Shown one piece after another: positions 46,159 through 57,156 of a DNA stretch of 64,000 nucleotides. The DNA comes from Pseudanabaena sp. PCC 7367 (lineage in GTDB: Bacteria > Cyanobacteriota > Cyanobacteriia > Pseudanabaenales > Pseudanabaenaceae). The stretch is from the NCBI RefSeq assembly GCF_000317065.1, contig NC_019701.1:806001-870000 (forward strand), given 5' to 3'. A model generated the notes under the pieces. That model was not told where the DNA came from. It saw nothing but the letters and a program-made list of their open reading frames with translations, and made no database searches. The position numbers and the translations under genes are program-made. The first letter of the stretch is position 1, and each line of letters starts with the position of its first letter.

Positions 46159-46512
46159 ATGACCAGGGTCAAGCGCGGTAACGTTGCCAGAAAACGTCGC
46201 AAGAAGATATTAAAACTAGCTAAGGGCTTTCGCGGCTCCCACTCCAAGCTATTTCGCATTGCCAACCAACAGGTAATGAAGGCATTGCGTAATGCATACC
46301 GCGATCGCCGTAAGCGCAAACGTGATTTCCGTCGTCTGTGGATCGCCCGGATTAATGCTGCAGCCAGAATGCAAGGTAGTACCTACAGTCAGTTGATGGG
46401 CATGATCAAAAAGGCCAACATTGAGATCAACCGTAAGATGTTGGCTCAATTAGCGATCGCTGATCCCGATACTTTCAATCAAATTGTGGAAGCGGCTAAG
46501 TCAGCTAGCTAG
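46159..46512 (+). CDS. rplT: Ribosomal protein L20
   Basis: 117 residues: [58 protein letters not shown] and an ending of the normal family length. L20 binds 23S rRNA early in assembly and is known in other bacteria to repress its own operon. The 210-bp gap to rpmI is longer than usual and might hold a separate promoter or a leader structure. ATAGGAAC precedes the ATG. Confidence 0.97.
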   Translation: MTRVKRGNVARKRRKKILKLAKGFRGSHSKLFRIANQQVMKALRNAYRDRRKRKRDFRRLWIARINAAARMQGSTYSQLMGMIKKANIEINRKMLAQLAIADPDTFNQIVEAAKSAS

Positions 46513-46895
46513 GCTCTGCAAAAAAATGAACTAAATTAGTTTTTAGTTTTTGTTGGCAAGTCGGCAATCGCTGTGGCTAGTAAGTAATTAGTTACATATC
46601 CCTATCTATACTAATAAATTAATGATCAAGCATCTTTGTCATGGGACGAGTTGCTTGATTAGTTTTGTTTAGCGTCATTTAATGTCAGATTGATTAAACA
46701 AATCGCCATCCAGCAATAGGGTTTTCAGGCATCGCTAACAGACAGCTAACAGAAAGCTGGATTTAATTCCCCTGTAAAGGCTGCGCCAGTAAATCAGCAA
46801 GAGCTTTGGTTAGATTTGTTATGCTCCAAAATATTTAATTGATCAGATTTGATCCTGGGGACACCCATATTTATTTTGTCAAACTCAAGTTGCTT
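46513..46895. other. Spacer between rplT and tgt
   Basis: 383 bp, AT-rich. A weak ACTAAATTAGT inverted repeat followed by TTTTTAGTTTTTG (about 46530-46553) may end rplT transcription. No gene seen. Confidence 0.45.
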
Positions 46896-48041
<1,146 letters not shown>

Positions 48042-48199
48042 TTAACTCACAATCTAAAATATACTAGCTCTTATTTGAATTGGCGATCGGATTTAACTTT
48101 AGACTCAACTTCGGGCTTAACTATAGATAGCCATACTGGATTTACAACATTTAAGATGAGAAAGCAGCGATCGGCGGGGAGGATAAAAAATTACCAATC

Positions 48200-48628
48200 A
48201 TGCAAGTTTTAGCCCTGGGTTTGGATGTTGGCAAAAAAAGGATCGGTGTAGCCGGCTGCGATCGCACTGGCCTGATTGCCCACGGCCTCACCACGATTGT
48301 GCGCAAAAATTGGCAAGCGGATATGTCCCAACTCCAGCAAATTGTTGATCAACGGACGATCGATACCCTGGTGGTAGGTCTGCCGTACAATATGGATGGC
48401 TCAATTGGCCCACAGGCTAAACAAGTACAAAAGTTTGCCCGTGGAGCCGCCAAACATCTGGGCTTGAAGCTGGAGTATATGGATGAACGCCTTACTTCTT
48501 TCACCGCCGAGCAAATGATGCAAACTTCAGGAATATCGCCACGCCTTAACAAAGCAATGGTCGATCGCAAAGCCGCTGCCCTTATTTTGCAACAATGGTT
48601 GGAGCAAAAGCGCGATCAAGCACCCTAA
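48200..48628 (+). CDS. ruvX: Holliday junction resolvase-like RuvX/YqgF
   Basis: 142 residues of the YqgF family with an RNase H fold: LALGLDVGKKRIGVAGCD (first catalytic Asp), VVGLPYNMDGS, YMDERLTSFTAEQMM and DRKAAALILQQWL with the last acidic pair. It acts on branched nucleic acids and/or in 16S rRNA end processing. It opens the cluster ruvX - DUF3727 - mltG - yqeG-like, an order I believe is common in cyanobacteria. Eight-bp CTAAATAA repeats start at its stop codon. Confidence 0.95.
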   Translation: MQVLALGLDVGKKRIGVAGCDRTGLIAHGLTTIVRKNWQADMSQLQQIVDQRTIDTLVVGLPYNMDGSIGPQAKQVQKFARGAAKHLGLKLEYMDERLTSFTAEQMMQTSGISPRLNKAMVDRKAAALILQQWLEQKRDQAP

Positions 48629-48660
48629 ATAACTAAATAACTAACTAAATAACTAAGTAA
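48625..48660. repeat. 8-bp tandem repeats after ruvX
   Basis: CTAAATAA at 48625-48632, 48633-48640 and 48645-48652, plus CTAAGTAA at 48653-48660; the first overlaps the ruvX stop codon. Confidence 0.85.
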
Positions 48661-48792
48661 AAAAGGATGCTGAAAACTCATGAACATCATGAACTAAGGG
48701 CAAAGCTTAAATATAACAGGGCATAACAGGGCATAACCACAACAAAATTGAACCAAAATCGATCATTTAAACCACTGAAACGACTTAAATTA

Positions 48793-49311
48793 ATGAACCA
48801 ACAGATCAACTTGACCGATGAAAAAGGCAGAACCCTAGAATGCTTCCTAGAAGCTACGCTACAGGTGGATCAGGTCGATTATTTACTCCTACAGCCCATC
48901 AATCATTCGGTGCAAATTTTTGCCTGGGCTGAAGATGACATCCTCGAAATCATTGATGAAACTGAGGAAGATCAAGTCTTTAGCACTGCACAGGCGGTTT
49001 TGGCGGAGCAAGATCTGAAGCTGCATAACACAGCCTACACGCTGACAGTAACTGGGGCGTTGCCAGAAGTAGACCCAGAAGAAATTGTGACTGTGGACAC
49101 CGAAGAAGAGGGCGATTGCGAGGAGTTTCAAGAGCTAGCCCATTTCTATTATGAAGAGCAGGAATATTCAGTCCTAACGGCGATCGATCCGTTGTTGTTT
49201 TTTGCCAAGAAAAATGAAAATGATACCTGGCAACTACTTTCCTCCGAGGAGCTACAGGAAATTGAGCCTTACATCGAAGAGCATTTAATTGAAACCAATG
49301 AAAATCTCTAA
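48793..49311 (+). CDS. DUF3727/DUF1292 protein
   Basis: 172 residues from ATG 48793 (an in-frame TTG at 48748 would add 15 residues). The N-terminal half (INLTDEKGRTLECFLEATLQVDQVDYLLLQP) is DUF1292-like and the second half (EECEEFQELAHFYYEEQEYSVLTAIDPLLFFAKK-type segment) is DUF3727. The protein is very acidic. The function is not known. Its last 14 bases overlap the mltG start, so the two are translationally coupled. Confidence 0.88.
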   Translation: MNQQINLTDEKGRTLECFLEATLQVDQVDYLLLQPINHSVQIFAWAEDDILEIIDETEEDQVFSTAQAVLAEQDLKLHNTAYTLTVTGALPEVDPEEIVTVDTEEEGDCEEFQELAHFYYEEQEYSVLTAIDPLLFFAKKNENDTWQLLSSEELQEIEPYIEEHLIETNENL

Positions 49312-50410
49312 ATGGCTATTCTATGGCCTAGCTTTACCAGTGACACTGGTTGCCACAGCCTGGGGGAGTGCGCTGTGGTGGAAGTGGGCTAGTGATGCGC
49401 CAAATAATTCTGCAGCCCAAGTAAAAATCACGATCCCGGATGGCACCCCCGCCCAAGTGATCGCCTCGGAACTAGAATCGGCTGGCGTAATTAGATCGGC
49501 TCTGGCGCTGCGGATCTGGCTCAGATATTTAGCGATCGCTGAGGGGGAAAGCCAGCCCCTCCAATCTGGCACCTATGATTTGGCCATGAATGCCCCCTTA
49601 CCCGTGGTGGTAGAGCAATTGCAAGTGGGAGTTTCCACCGAAGCGCGATTTACAATTCCAGAGGGTTGGACGATCGCCCTGATGGCTGACTATTTCGAGG
49701 AAGCGGGGTTATTCCCGGCCGCTGATTTTATTGCCGCTACTAACGCTCCGAATGTTGCCGAGCTAAGACCCTGGCTACCGGATGATATTCCCAATCTGGA
49801 AGGTTTTTTATTCCCCGATACCTATCAGGTCGATCGCAATGAGGTGACCCCTGCCCAGGTGATTGATCTGATGCTGAACCGATTTGAAGAGGTGGGATTG
49901 CCACTCTATCAAGAGGCTGCCAATGCCAATAATGCGGTCACCAGCCAACTTAACCTTAGAGAGTGGGTTACCCTGGCCAGCATCGTTGAACGCGAAGCAG
50001 TTCTAGCCCAGGAACGATCGCTAATTGCGGGGGTATTCTGGCAGCGGTTGCGCAATGATATCCCACTCCAGGCCGATCCCACCGTGGAATATGCCCTGAA
50101 TATTCGCCAAACCCCAGAGCAACCGCTTACCCTTGACCAAGTGCGCACCCCTTCACCCTACAATACCTACATCAATTCTGGTATTCCACCAGGAGCGATC
50201 GCCTCACCAGGACTGGCCAGCCTGGAGGCAACCCTGTATCCTGAAGCAACTGAATATTTATATTTTGTGGCTCGTTATGATGGTAGCCATATATTTAGCC
50301 GCACCCTCGAAGAACATGAACAAGCGGTACAACAAATTGGCGATCGGATCGATCAACAAATTCAAGAGCAACGTCAGTCAGAAACCAACGCCACGCCGCC
50401 AGCTAATTAA
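49298..50410 (+). CDS. mltG: Endolytic murein transglycosylase MltG
   Basis: 370 residues from ATG 49298. One N-terminal membrane helix (about 5-26) leads to a LysM-like part and the catalytic domain: NLEGFLFPDTYQV, LASIVEREAVLAQERSLIAGVFWQRL with the catalytic Glu in VERE, LQADPTVEYAL, SPYNTYINSGIPPGAIASPG and YLYFVARYDGSHIF. MltG cleaves new glycan strands and sets their length. Start overlaps the DUF3727 stop by 14 bp. A polar C-terminal tail of 30 residues follows the domain. Confidence 0.95.
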   Translation: MKISKWLFYGLALPVTLVATAWGSALWWKWASDAPNNSAAQVKITIPDGTPAQVIASELESAGVIRSALALRIWLRYLAIAEGESQPLQSGTYDLAMNAPLPVVVEQLQVGVSTEARFTIPEGWTIALMADYFEEAGLFPAADFIAATNAPNVAELRPWLPDDIPNLEGFLFPDTYQVDRNEVTPAQVIDLMLNRFEEVGLPLYQEAANANNAVTSQLNLREWVTLASIVEREAVLAQERSLIAGVFWQRLRNDIPLQADPTVEYALNIRQTPEQPLTLDQVRTPSPYNTYINSGIPPGAIASPGLASLEATLYPEATEYLYFVARYDGSHIFSRTLEEHEQAVQQIGDRIDQQIQEQRQSETNATPPAN

Positions 50411-51036
50411 GTTAGCTACTCAGTTCAATCAATTGGCACAACTTTTAATAAGTTAATTTGGTCTAACAGCTAACAATGCTGATATTTGATTAAGATATGC
50501 TGGTAGTCCAGTTAATCCATGCCGATCTGGTGATGTGGACTTGGGCAGATCTATTTACAATGGCTACTAAGTTATTAAATATCAGCGATCGCTAATGATC
50601 TAATCGATCATTTGATCAAATTCTCTAGAACAACCATACAAGCAACACAGTCAAAGCATCGGTTATAAGTGTTTTGGTTATTAAGTATTTAATCAGAACT
50701 TGATATTACTAGATTGTCGGCATCATAGTATCAAAGCGCACATAGCCGGCTGAGACTAGCATAATCCGAGACTGATTATGTTAATAAAAACAATCTCCAA
50801 ACATAACCTGACCACATTAATTGATGTCAATTGGCTATAATTCGAGTTTATTCGAGACTTGTTGAATAATATAGGCTCGCCAAATATTTGTCTTACTTAA
50901 CTTTGCCAAGCTTGCCCCAATTCAGTTCAATTTGGTTGGCTTCAGAGCACGATCGAAAAACTTTGCTCAGCCTGCATTTAAGCAAGATCGCTACGAAAAA
51001 ACCTTCAGGTTTCAATCTCATTTCTTTTTTTCACCC
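50411..51036. other. Spacer between mltG and yqeG-like gene
   Basis: 626 bp, AT-rich, no ORF of known family. The frame of the next gene is open to 50932 but that stretch is not conserved-looking. Confidence 0.45.
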
Positions 51037-51582
51037 ATGTTCCCCTGGCAACTGCTTACTCCCAATTTAGTTCTCGCTCAACCGATCTGGTCGCTGAGTC
51101 ATGACACCCTTGCCCACCATCAGATCAAGGGCATGATCCTGGATGTGGACAATACGATTATCAGTAACGATCGCCTGGAGGTCTGCCCCCAGGTGGTGGA
51201 ATGGATCGCTACGATGAAGCAACACCATAAGATCTGGCTGATCAGCAACAATTTCAGCAATAAACGAATTAAATACATTGCCGAGAGCTTAGACTTGCCC
51301 TATCGATCGCGGGCGGTCAAACCTTCGCGGCGGGCGATTCGCTATGCCATCAAAGATATGAACCTGGAACCGGAGCAAGTGGCGATGATTGGCGATCGCT
51401 TGTTCACCGATACGATCGCTGGTAATCGACTGGGGATGTTTACGATCCTGGTGCCACCAATTAGCGACAATAAGGGCGGTGACCCTTCCTGGGTGGCGAA
51501 GCAATCGCACCATTTGCGGGATTGGGAGATCTGGCTAGCGCGGAAGTGGGGCGTGAATTTGGGTAAGGATACTAGCTCTTAA
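51037..51582 (+). CDS. YqeG family HAD IIIA-type phosphatase
   Basis: 181 residues from ATG 51037. KGMILDVDNTIISNDRLEV (motif I, DxDNT), WLISNNFSNKRI (motif II Ser) and AVKPSRRAIRYAIKDM, MIGDRLFTDTIAGNRLGM (motifs III and IV) are complete. YqeG proteins are HAD phosphatases; plant and cyanobacterial relatives act on phosphatidylglycerol phosphate. That role is inferred from family only. A longer start at 50932 would add 35 non-conserved residues. Confidence 0.9.
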   Translation: MFPWQLLTPNLVLAQPIWSLSHDTLAHHQIKGMILDVDNTIISNDRLEVCPQVVEWIATMKQHHKIWLISNNFSNKRIKYIAESLDLPYRSRAVKPSRRAIRYAIKDMNLEPEQVAMIGDRLFTDTIAGNRLGMFTILVPPISDNKGGDPSWVAKQSHHLRDWEIWLARKWGVNLGKDTSS

Positions 51583-51901
51583 ATTCTTATAAATTAGCTG
51601 AATTAGCTGAATTAGCGACCATGAAACCTATGAAACCTATAAATAAAGGCGATCGGCTGCATCACCTTTTTGTAGCCACCTAGCAAAAACAACCAGATCA
51701 CATCCGCCAGCCAGTGAATCACGATCGTCTTGCTATACTTCTATACTGACCTGATTTAAATCACACATCCGCAAAATCAGGCAATGTTTAGTGAGCTTAA
51801 TTATTTAATCTTAATAACTGAGAGAGCCTTTAAACATGCGATCGCACTGTAATCGCACTGTAATCGCACTGTATAAGGTCCATATAATCCATATAAGCCT
51901 C
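51583..51901. repeat. Spacer with clusters of 9- and 11-bp tandem repeats
   Basis: AATTAGCTG three times (51592-51618, last copy imperfect), ATGAAACCT twice (51621-51638), ATCGCACTGTA three times in perfect tandem (51841-51873) and TCCATATAA twice (51879-51896). Four separate tandem arrays in 320 bp between convergent genes. Confidence 0.9.
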
Positions 51902-52567
51902 TCAACCAAATCGATAGCCCTTGCCATACACCGTAGCGATCAAGGAAGACTTGGCATTACCATCAATTTTGCGCCGTAATAGCCTAATCTGCGCCACCAG
52001 CGCATTACTCACTGGAGTTTCATCCGGTGACCACAGGTGCTGTTGAATCTGCTCATGGGTCAACAATTGATTGGGATGGCGCATAAAATATTCCAGCAGT
52101 TGATATTCCTTTTCCGACAGGGCGATCGGCTGGCCCCGACGATAGGCAACTTGATTATTGCGATCGAGTTCAAGATCCTTGTAGGTCAGGCGTTGGGTTT
52201 CCACAATCGGCGATCGTCTCAGCAATGCCCTCACCCTGGCCAACAACTCCCGCAGCTCAAATGGTTTAACCAAATAATCATCCGCGCCGCTATCTAAACC
52301 CGCCACCCGATCGTCGAGGGTATCCTTGGCCGTCAGAAACAAAACCGGCGTACTATCACCCACCTGGCGCAAATGCTGACAAATTTCGATCCCCGACATG
52401 TCCGCCATCATCCAATCCAGAATCAGCAGGTCATAGCCACCCGATCGCGCCATTTCCCAGCCCTGCTTACCATTGCTAGCAATATCCACCCCATAACCCT
52501 GATTGGTTAATACTTGCTGGAGCGGTGCAATTAACTCTTCTTCGTCATCAACTAGCAATAAACGCAT
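51902..52567 (-). CDS. OmpR/PhoB-type response regulator
   Basis: 221 residues: receiver domain with DDEEE acidic pocket, phospho-Asp51 in LLILDWMMAD, Thr in FLTAK, Lys in LVKPF; and a winged-helix DNA-binding domain with YRRGQPIALSEKEYQLLEYFMRH and RLLRRKIDG...YGKGYRFG. It is RppA-like in overall look. No kinase gene adjoins, so its partner is unknown. Confidence 0.93.
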   Translation of the reverse strand: MRLLLVDDEEELIAPLQQVLTNQGYGVDIASNGKQGWEMARSGGYDLLILDWMMADMSGIEICQHLRQVGDSTPVLFLTAKDTLDDRVAGLDSGADDYLVKPFELRELLARVRALLRRSPIVETQRLTYKDLELDRNNQVAYRRGQPIALSEKEYQLLEYFMRHPNQLLTHEQIQQHLWSPDETPVSNALVAQIRLLRRKIDGNAKSSLIATVYGKGYRFG

Positions 52568-52828
52568 GATTTCGCTATTTTGTTATTATTCTAATCATGA
52601 TCCATTTTGACTTAACTAAGGAATGGATTAATGATTAGTCAAGATTACATATGCTGGATGGGTGCATATGATACATTTGATTCCTGACAAATAATACTGT
52701 AGGCATTTCTGTAAATGCGGCAACCCGCCTAATCATGCCAAACTGCGATCGAGTTTATGTAAACTAGAGCCTAATCTGAGTAATAGAGGCTAACATATTA
52801 ATTAGCAGTAATAGATAAATTAAAAGCT

Positions 52829-53164
52829 ATGAACCCAATACTAAAGACCAAAATAGAAGGTCAAATTAAAAACAATAAGATTATGATCTACATGAAGGGC
52901 AATCCACAAATGCCCCAGTGTGGATTCTCTGCCGCCGCTGTGGATGTGTTGAAATCGATCGGCCAACCCTTTGAATCGGTCGATGTGCTAGAAGATCCAG
53001 AAATTCGCCAGGGGATCAAAGAATACTCCAATTGGCCTACTATTCCCCAAATCTATGTGGATGGCGAGTTTATTGGTGGTTGCGACATTATGCTGGAAAT
53101 GCACCAGCGGGGCGAATTGGCTCCCTTGATTAATGAAGCCACCGGTAGCCCTGAACCTGCCTGA
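52829..53164 (+). CDS. grxD: Monothiol CGFS glutaredoxin
   Basis: 111 residues of the Grx4/GrxD type: IMIYMKGNPQMPQCGFSAAAVDVL with the CGFS site (Cys31), YSNWPTIPQIYVDGEFIGGCDIMLEM with the TVP-like (TIP) and GGCD glutathione-binding motifs. These proteins bind a bridging [2Fe-2S] cluster with glutathione and act in Fe-S delivery. Normally found near bolA in cyanobacteria; none is seen here. A clear terminator follows at 53271. Confidence 0.95.
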   Translation: MNPILKTKIEGQIKNNKIMIYMKGNPQMPQCGFSAAAVDVLKSIGQPFESVDVLEDPEIRQGIKEYSNWPTIPQIYVDGEFIGGCDIMLEMHQRGELAPLINEATGSPEPA

Positions 53165-53473
53165 GTTTTGTTGAGTTGCGATGGCGATCGATTAGGTTAA
53201 CTATTTGGTTAGCTTTGGCTTCGGATCGCAATATTTTTTGAGCAATCGAGAGGTATTAATTAAGCAAAGGCAAACCCACTCCTGGTTTTGGGGTGGGCTT
53301 GTTTTTTATTTCTATGGTGTGGTGTTCTATGGGAAGCCGCTTTAGCTTAAGGTATCGCTACGACAAGCTTGAGATGGTTCCTGAAATCACTTGAATCAGA
53401 TCAAATAAATCCAATGAATTGCAAACCAGAAATTGTTTGTCTTAATCGATATATTAATATCACCAGCTAATGT
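53165..53473. other. Spacer between convergent genes
   Basis: 309 bp that hold the grxD terminator (53271-53307). Nothing else recognised. Confidence 0.5.
53271..53307 (+). terminator. Rho-independent terminator after grxD
   Basis: CAAACCCACTCC (53271-53282) pairs with GGGGTGGGCTTG (53290-53301) with one mismatch and one wobble over 12 bp; seven-nt loop; T6 at 53302-53307. The best textbook terminator in the window. Confidence 0.85.
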
Positions 53474-54223
53474 CTAGAAATCATCCCGTTGACTAAAATT
53501 GATATCTCGATCGGTGGTAATCACAATTGGATCATCGGCTTCGATCACCGTAACTCTGGGCGCAGTTACATTACCCACAATCACGCCAGCGGCAGCACCG
53601 GCCAGAACTTCTTCGGTGGCAATCGCCCGATCGCCTAGCACTCCAGACAGTACCGCTGCACCAGCCGCACCGATCGCTGCATCAGTTGCAATTGAACCAG
53701 TATTAACCTGGCGTGGATCTTTAACATCAGTAATCAACTCTGATTCACCACTGAGCGAAACACTAGCACCGCGACTAGACAAAGTGCTGGCCACAAACCG
53801 CGAGCCACCATCAACGGGTACAAATTGCCCTTCAACAAATGCACCAGCGGGAATTAGCACTACGCCACTATTGGTAGCTCGCACGTCTCGATCGATCCGC
53901 AGGCGCACCGAGATAGTCTCGCCATTGTTGATGTACAGGGTTTGATCATCGACCAGCTTGGCGACCAGGGGCTGCCCCGCCGGAACAGTGTAATCAGTCC
54001 TAAACACCTGAGCATAGCGATCTTGGCCATAGCGATCGGTGGCATTGGGCGGATTAGAGCGATTCCTTACCGCCGTATTTCTGGTGGTAGCCTGACTAAT
54101 CTGATTAAACTGATTAAATTGACTAGTACGATAGCGGCGAGGGGCGGCATTAGCAGCACTGAGGCCGAATGCTAGCCAGGGAGCGGCGATCAACGCCAAT
54201 AAAGGTGTAAATTTAGCTTTCAT
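53474..54223 (-). CDS. Secreted glycine-zipper protein of unknown function
   Basis: 249 residues. A signal peptide (hydrophobic 7-22, cut near AANAAPRRY) is followed by a Arg/Asn/Thr-rich linker (about 28-75), a beta-rich domain (about 77-160: VPAGQPLVAKLVDDQTLYINNGETISVRLRI, VLIPAGAFVEGQFVPV) resembling the carbohydrate- or VirB10/TrbI-like barrels, then two glycine/alanine zipper helices (IGAAGAAVLSGVLG, LAGAAAGVIVGNV). Function unknown. It lies between convergent grxD and upstream ftsH on the same strand, 47 bp after ftsH. Confidence 0.75.
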   Translation of the reverse strand: MKAKFTPLLALIAAPWLAFGLSAANAAPRRYRTSQFNQFNQISQATTRNTAVRNRSNPPNATDRYGQDRYAQVFRTDYTVPAGQPLVAKLVDDQTLYINNGETISVRLRIDRDVRATNSGVVLIPAGAFVEGQFVPVDGGSRFVASTLSSRGASVSLSGESELITDVKDPRQVNTGSIATDAAIGAAGAAVLSGVLGDRAIATEEVLAGAAAGVIVGNVTAPRVTVIEADDPIVITTDRDINFSQRDDF

Positions 54224-54270
54224 AGGATTCAGCTAAGCCATCCGGCTAGCAATGTAGTTCGCAATGTGGT

Positions 54271-56175
54271 CTATGTTGGTTGTAAATGACGATCGCTATT
54301 GGCATTTTGTTCCATAAACTCAGGCTTGCTCACCTTGGCCAAGACCTCTTGCAGAAACTCCCCTTCGATTACTTCATCTTCAAGTAGCTTCTCAGAGACA
54401 GTCTCTAGCAATTCACGGTTTTCGCGCAAGATGGCGATCGCACTTTGGTGTGCTGATTCAACAATATCTTTAATCTCTTTGTCAATCAGTTGAGCCGTTG
54501 CGGGACTCAATTCACGCCCAGTATTATTGCCACCACCGAGGAAACTATTGCTCTGTTGTTGATAGGCCAATGGCCCTAAGATTTCGCTCATGCCATAGTT
54601 GGTCACCATTTGTTGCGCCATCTCCGTGGCTCGCTGCAAGTCATTGGCGGCACCAGTGGTGATGCTGTTGAAGATAATTTCTTCCGCCGATCGGCCGCCC
54701 AGCAGCACCGCAATTTGGGCTTGCAATTCTTCTTTGCTCATCAAGAAGCGATCTTCGGTAGGAATTTGCAGGGTATAACCCAGCGCAGCCATGCCACGCG
54801 GTACGATCGAGATTTTCTCAACCCTGCCGCTACCAGGACTCAACGCCCCTACCAGGGCATGACCAACTTCGTGATAGGCGACGATTTTCTTTTCTTTGTC
54901 GCTTAATACCCGACTCTTTTTCTCTAGGCCAGCAACAACACGCTCAACCGCTTCGGAGAAATCAGCTAAGGTGACATTTTTGCGGCCAGCACGGGCAGCC
55001 AACAATGCAGCCTCATTGACCAAGTTAGCCAAATCAGCACCAGAGAAACCAGAGGTGCGACCAGCTACCACCTTAAGATCGATTTCCGGATCAAGGGTAA
55101 CTTTCTTGGCATGGATTTTAAGGATCGCTTCGCGGCCAGACTTATCAGGGCGATCGACCAGCACCTGGCGATCAAAGCGACCAGGACGTAGCAACGCCGG
55201 GTCGAGGATTTCTGGACGGTTAGTGGCAGCCAACACAATCACGGTGGTGCCATCGTCGGTGAAGCCATCCATCTCGGTCAGCAATTGATTCAAGGTCTGT
55301 TCGCGCTCATCATTACCGCCCAACATGCCACCAGAAGCCCGTGACTTACCGATCGCATCAAGCTCGTCGATAAACACAATACAGGGCGATTGTTTTTTGG
55401 CCTGTTCAAATAAATCTCTTACCCGCGAGGAACCAACCCCTACAAATAGTTCAATAAATTCACTACCAGAAATACTAAAGAACGGCACACCAGCTTCACC
55501 GGCGACAGCCTTGGCCAGCAGAGTTTTACCAGTTCCAGGAGGGCCTACTAGCAACACCCCTTTGGGAATTTGCGCACCAATGCTGGTATATTTCTCTGGG
55601 GTTTTGAGGAATTCAACCACCTCAACCAGTTCGGTTTTGGCTTCATCTACACCTGCCACATCATCAAACCGGATTCCAGGCGCATCACCTTCCACATACA
55701 CCTTCGCCTTGCTGCGACCAATCTGCAAGCCACCGGGCATCCCACCACCAGCCCCACGGCGGGCAAATAGCTGGAAAATACCCACAAAAATCACTGGCGG
55801 AATAATCCAACCTAGCAAGGTGGTAAACCAGTTGCCACGCTGAGGGGGCTGAGCCGCAAACTCAACCTTATTCGATTCGAGCATCTTGGGTAGTTCGAGA
55901 TCAAAAATCGGCGTAGTTGCCAGCACTTCGCTATCTTTGCTTTCAATCCCGTCTTTTAACTTGTAACGAATCTGATCTTGCCCGACATAGGCCTTTTCTA
56001 CCTTGCCAGATTTGACCTGATGCACAAACATACTATAAGGAACCTGGGGAATTTGTGGCCCCGATACCAGGGGAAACACCAGATTGAATATTAATAATCC
56101 TGCTCCAATTAGCAACAATATGTTGCCTATGTTCCAAGAGCGAGGACCTTTGGGATCTTCGTTTCTAATCGGCAT
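54271..56175 (-). CDS. ftsH: ATP-dependent membrane zinc protease FtsH
   Basis: 634 residues. TM helix 1 (about 17-37), a periplasmic/lumenal domain, TM helix 2 (about 115-137), the AAA+ module (Walker [18 protein letters not shown] Walker B, second-region homology [19 protein letters not shown]) and the peptidase domain with HEVGH (His435, Glu436, His439). It forms a hexamer that removes damaged membrane proteins; in cyanobacteria some FtsH isoforms repair photosystem II D1. Which of the four isoforms this is cannot be told by eye. Confidence 0.97.
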   Translation of the reverse strand: MPIRNEDPKGPRSWNIGNILLLIGAGLLIFNLVFPLVSGPQIPQVPYSMFVHQVKSGKVEKAYVGQDQIRYKLKDGIESKDSEVLATTPIFDLELPKMLESNKVEFAAQPPQRGNWFTTLLGWIIPPVIFVGIFQLFARRGAGGGMPGGLQIGRSKAKVYVEGDAPGIRFDDVAGVDEAKTELVEVVEFLKTPEKYTSIGAQIPKGVLLVGPPGTGKTLLAKAVAGEAGVPFFSISGSEFIELFVGVGSSRVRDLFEQAKKQSPCIVFIDELDAIGKSRASGGMLGGNDEREQTLNQLLTEMDGFTDDGTTVIVLAATNRPEILDPALLRPGRFDRQVLVDRPDKSGREAILKIHAKKVTLDPEIDLKVVAGRTSGFSGADLANLVNEAALLAARAGRKNVTLADFSEAVERVVAGLEKKSRVLSDKEKKIVAYHEVGHALVGALSPGSGRVEKISIVPRGMAALGYTLQIPTEDRFLMSKEELQAQIAVLLGGRSAEEIIFNSITTGAANDLQRATEMAQQMVTNYGMSEILGPLAYQQQSNSFLGGGNNTGRELSPATAQLIDKEIKDIVESAHQSAIAILRENRELLETVSEKLLEDEVIEGEFLQEVLAKVSKPEFMEQNANSDRHLQPT

Positions 56176-57156
56176 ATGCTTTATTTCTTGTTTATTTTCT
56201 AATAAAAATTATAGGGAGGCGATCGTATATAGCCCCAGTACCGCTTGGTATAGTTTTGGACAGCCAAAGTAATTAGATTTTTGGATCTAAAATTACGCTC
56301 TGTCTCAACAATATTACCTATGGTCTAATCTATCCTAAGGATTAGAATTTCTTATGGTAATTGCCACAGCCAGGCCGATCGCTATTTCCAAACTTCAGCG
56401 CTAGCGAAACATTTGGGCATAGGGTTATCATAGTAATCAATCGACAATTGAATATCGATGGATTCATATATCTATTATCTATATCGATTCTTAATGCCTT
56501 AATTTGCCTTAACCAGTAGGTTTAGAGTTTAAATAATTTCATTTTTAACCTGCAATCAAGCCAATTAGCGCAATTTGGATTTTGGCAATTGATTTAACTT
56601 AGTACAATTAACTTATCTAAGTTAAGCAAACTATTATGCAGCTATTTCTAAGCCATTGATTCTACTAGTTTGGGCTACTAGAAATCTTAGATATTCAGGT
56701 TAATTGATGCCAGGATATGAAGGGTTCAACATCTATGATTGAAGCTTAGTTGCATATTTCCATTAAGTAGCATTTAAGTGGCATTTAAGTAGCATTAATG
56801 TAATTAAGCAGATCAAGGGCTAACAGCATCAACCGAGTAAGTTAATCCAAATCGCCTAATTTTAGGTGCCTAATTTAGGGATGTTAACGTCAGCACCAAA
56901 CATCCAAATACAATAGCCATATTTAGGACTAATAGCAGATCAATAGCGGTTAGCAATAATGCTGATTTTCTAGCTATGCCACTTATGGCAATGCCAAACA
57001 ATTAAATTGTTTACTAATTAGTTGGCGATCGCTGCTAAATTTTAAATTAGCTTATTCAAACAAATCAACTGAATTAGCTAGCCGTAAATATTTAATTGAC
57101 AGTGAGTGAATGAAACAATTTGCAGACGCACTTCAATCATTTATTGTTGTGGCTAG
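56176..57156. other. Divergent spacer upstream of ftsH
   Basis: 981 bp, very AT-rich, no family-level ORF. It includes 11-bp tandem units (CATTTAAGTGG / CATTTAAGTAG) at 56761-56792 and must hold promoters for ftsH and the kinase gene at 57157. A long leader or small RNA is possible but not recognised. Confidence 0.5.
56761..56792. repeat. 11-bp tandem units
   Basis: CATTAAGTAG, CATTTAAGTGG, CATTTAAGTAG in direct tandem order, followed by a fourth degenerate copy. Confidence 0.8.
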
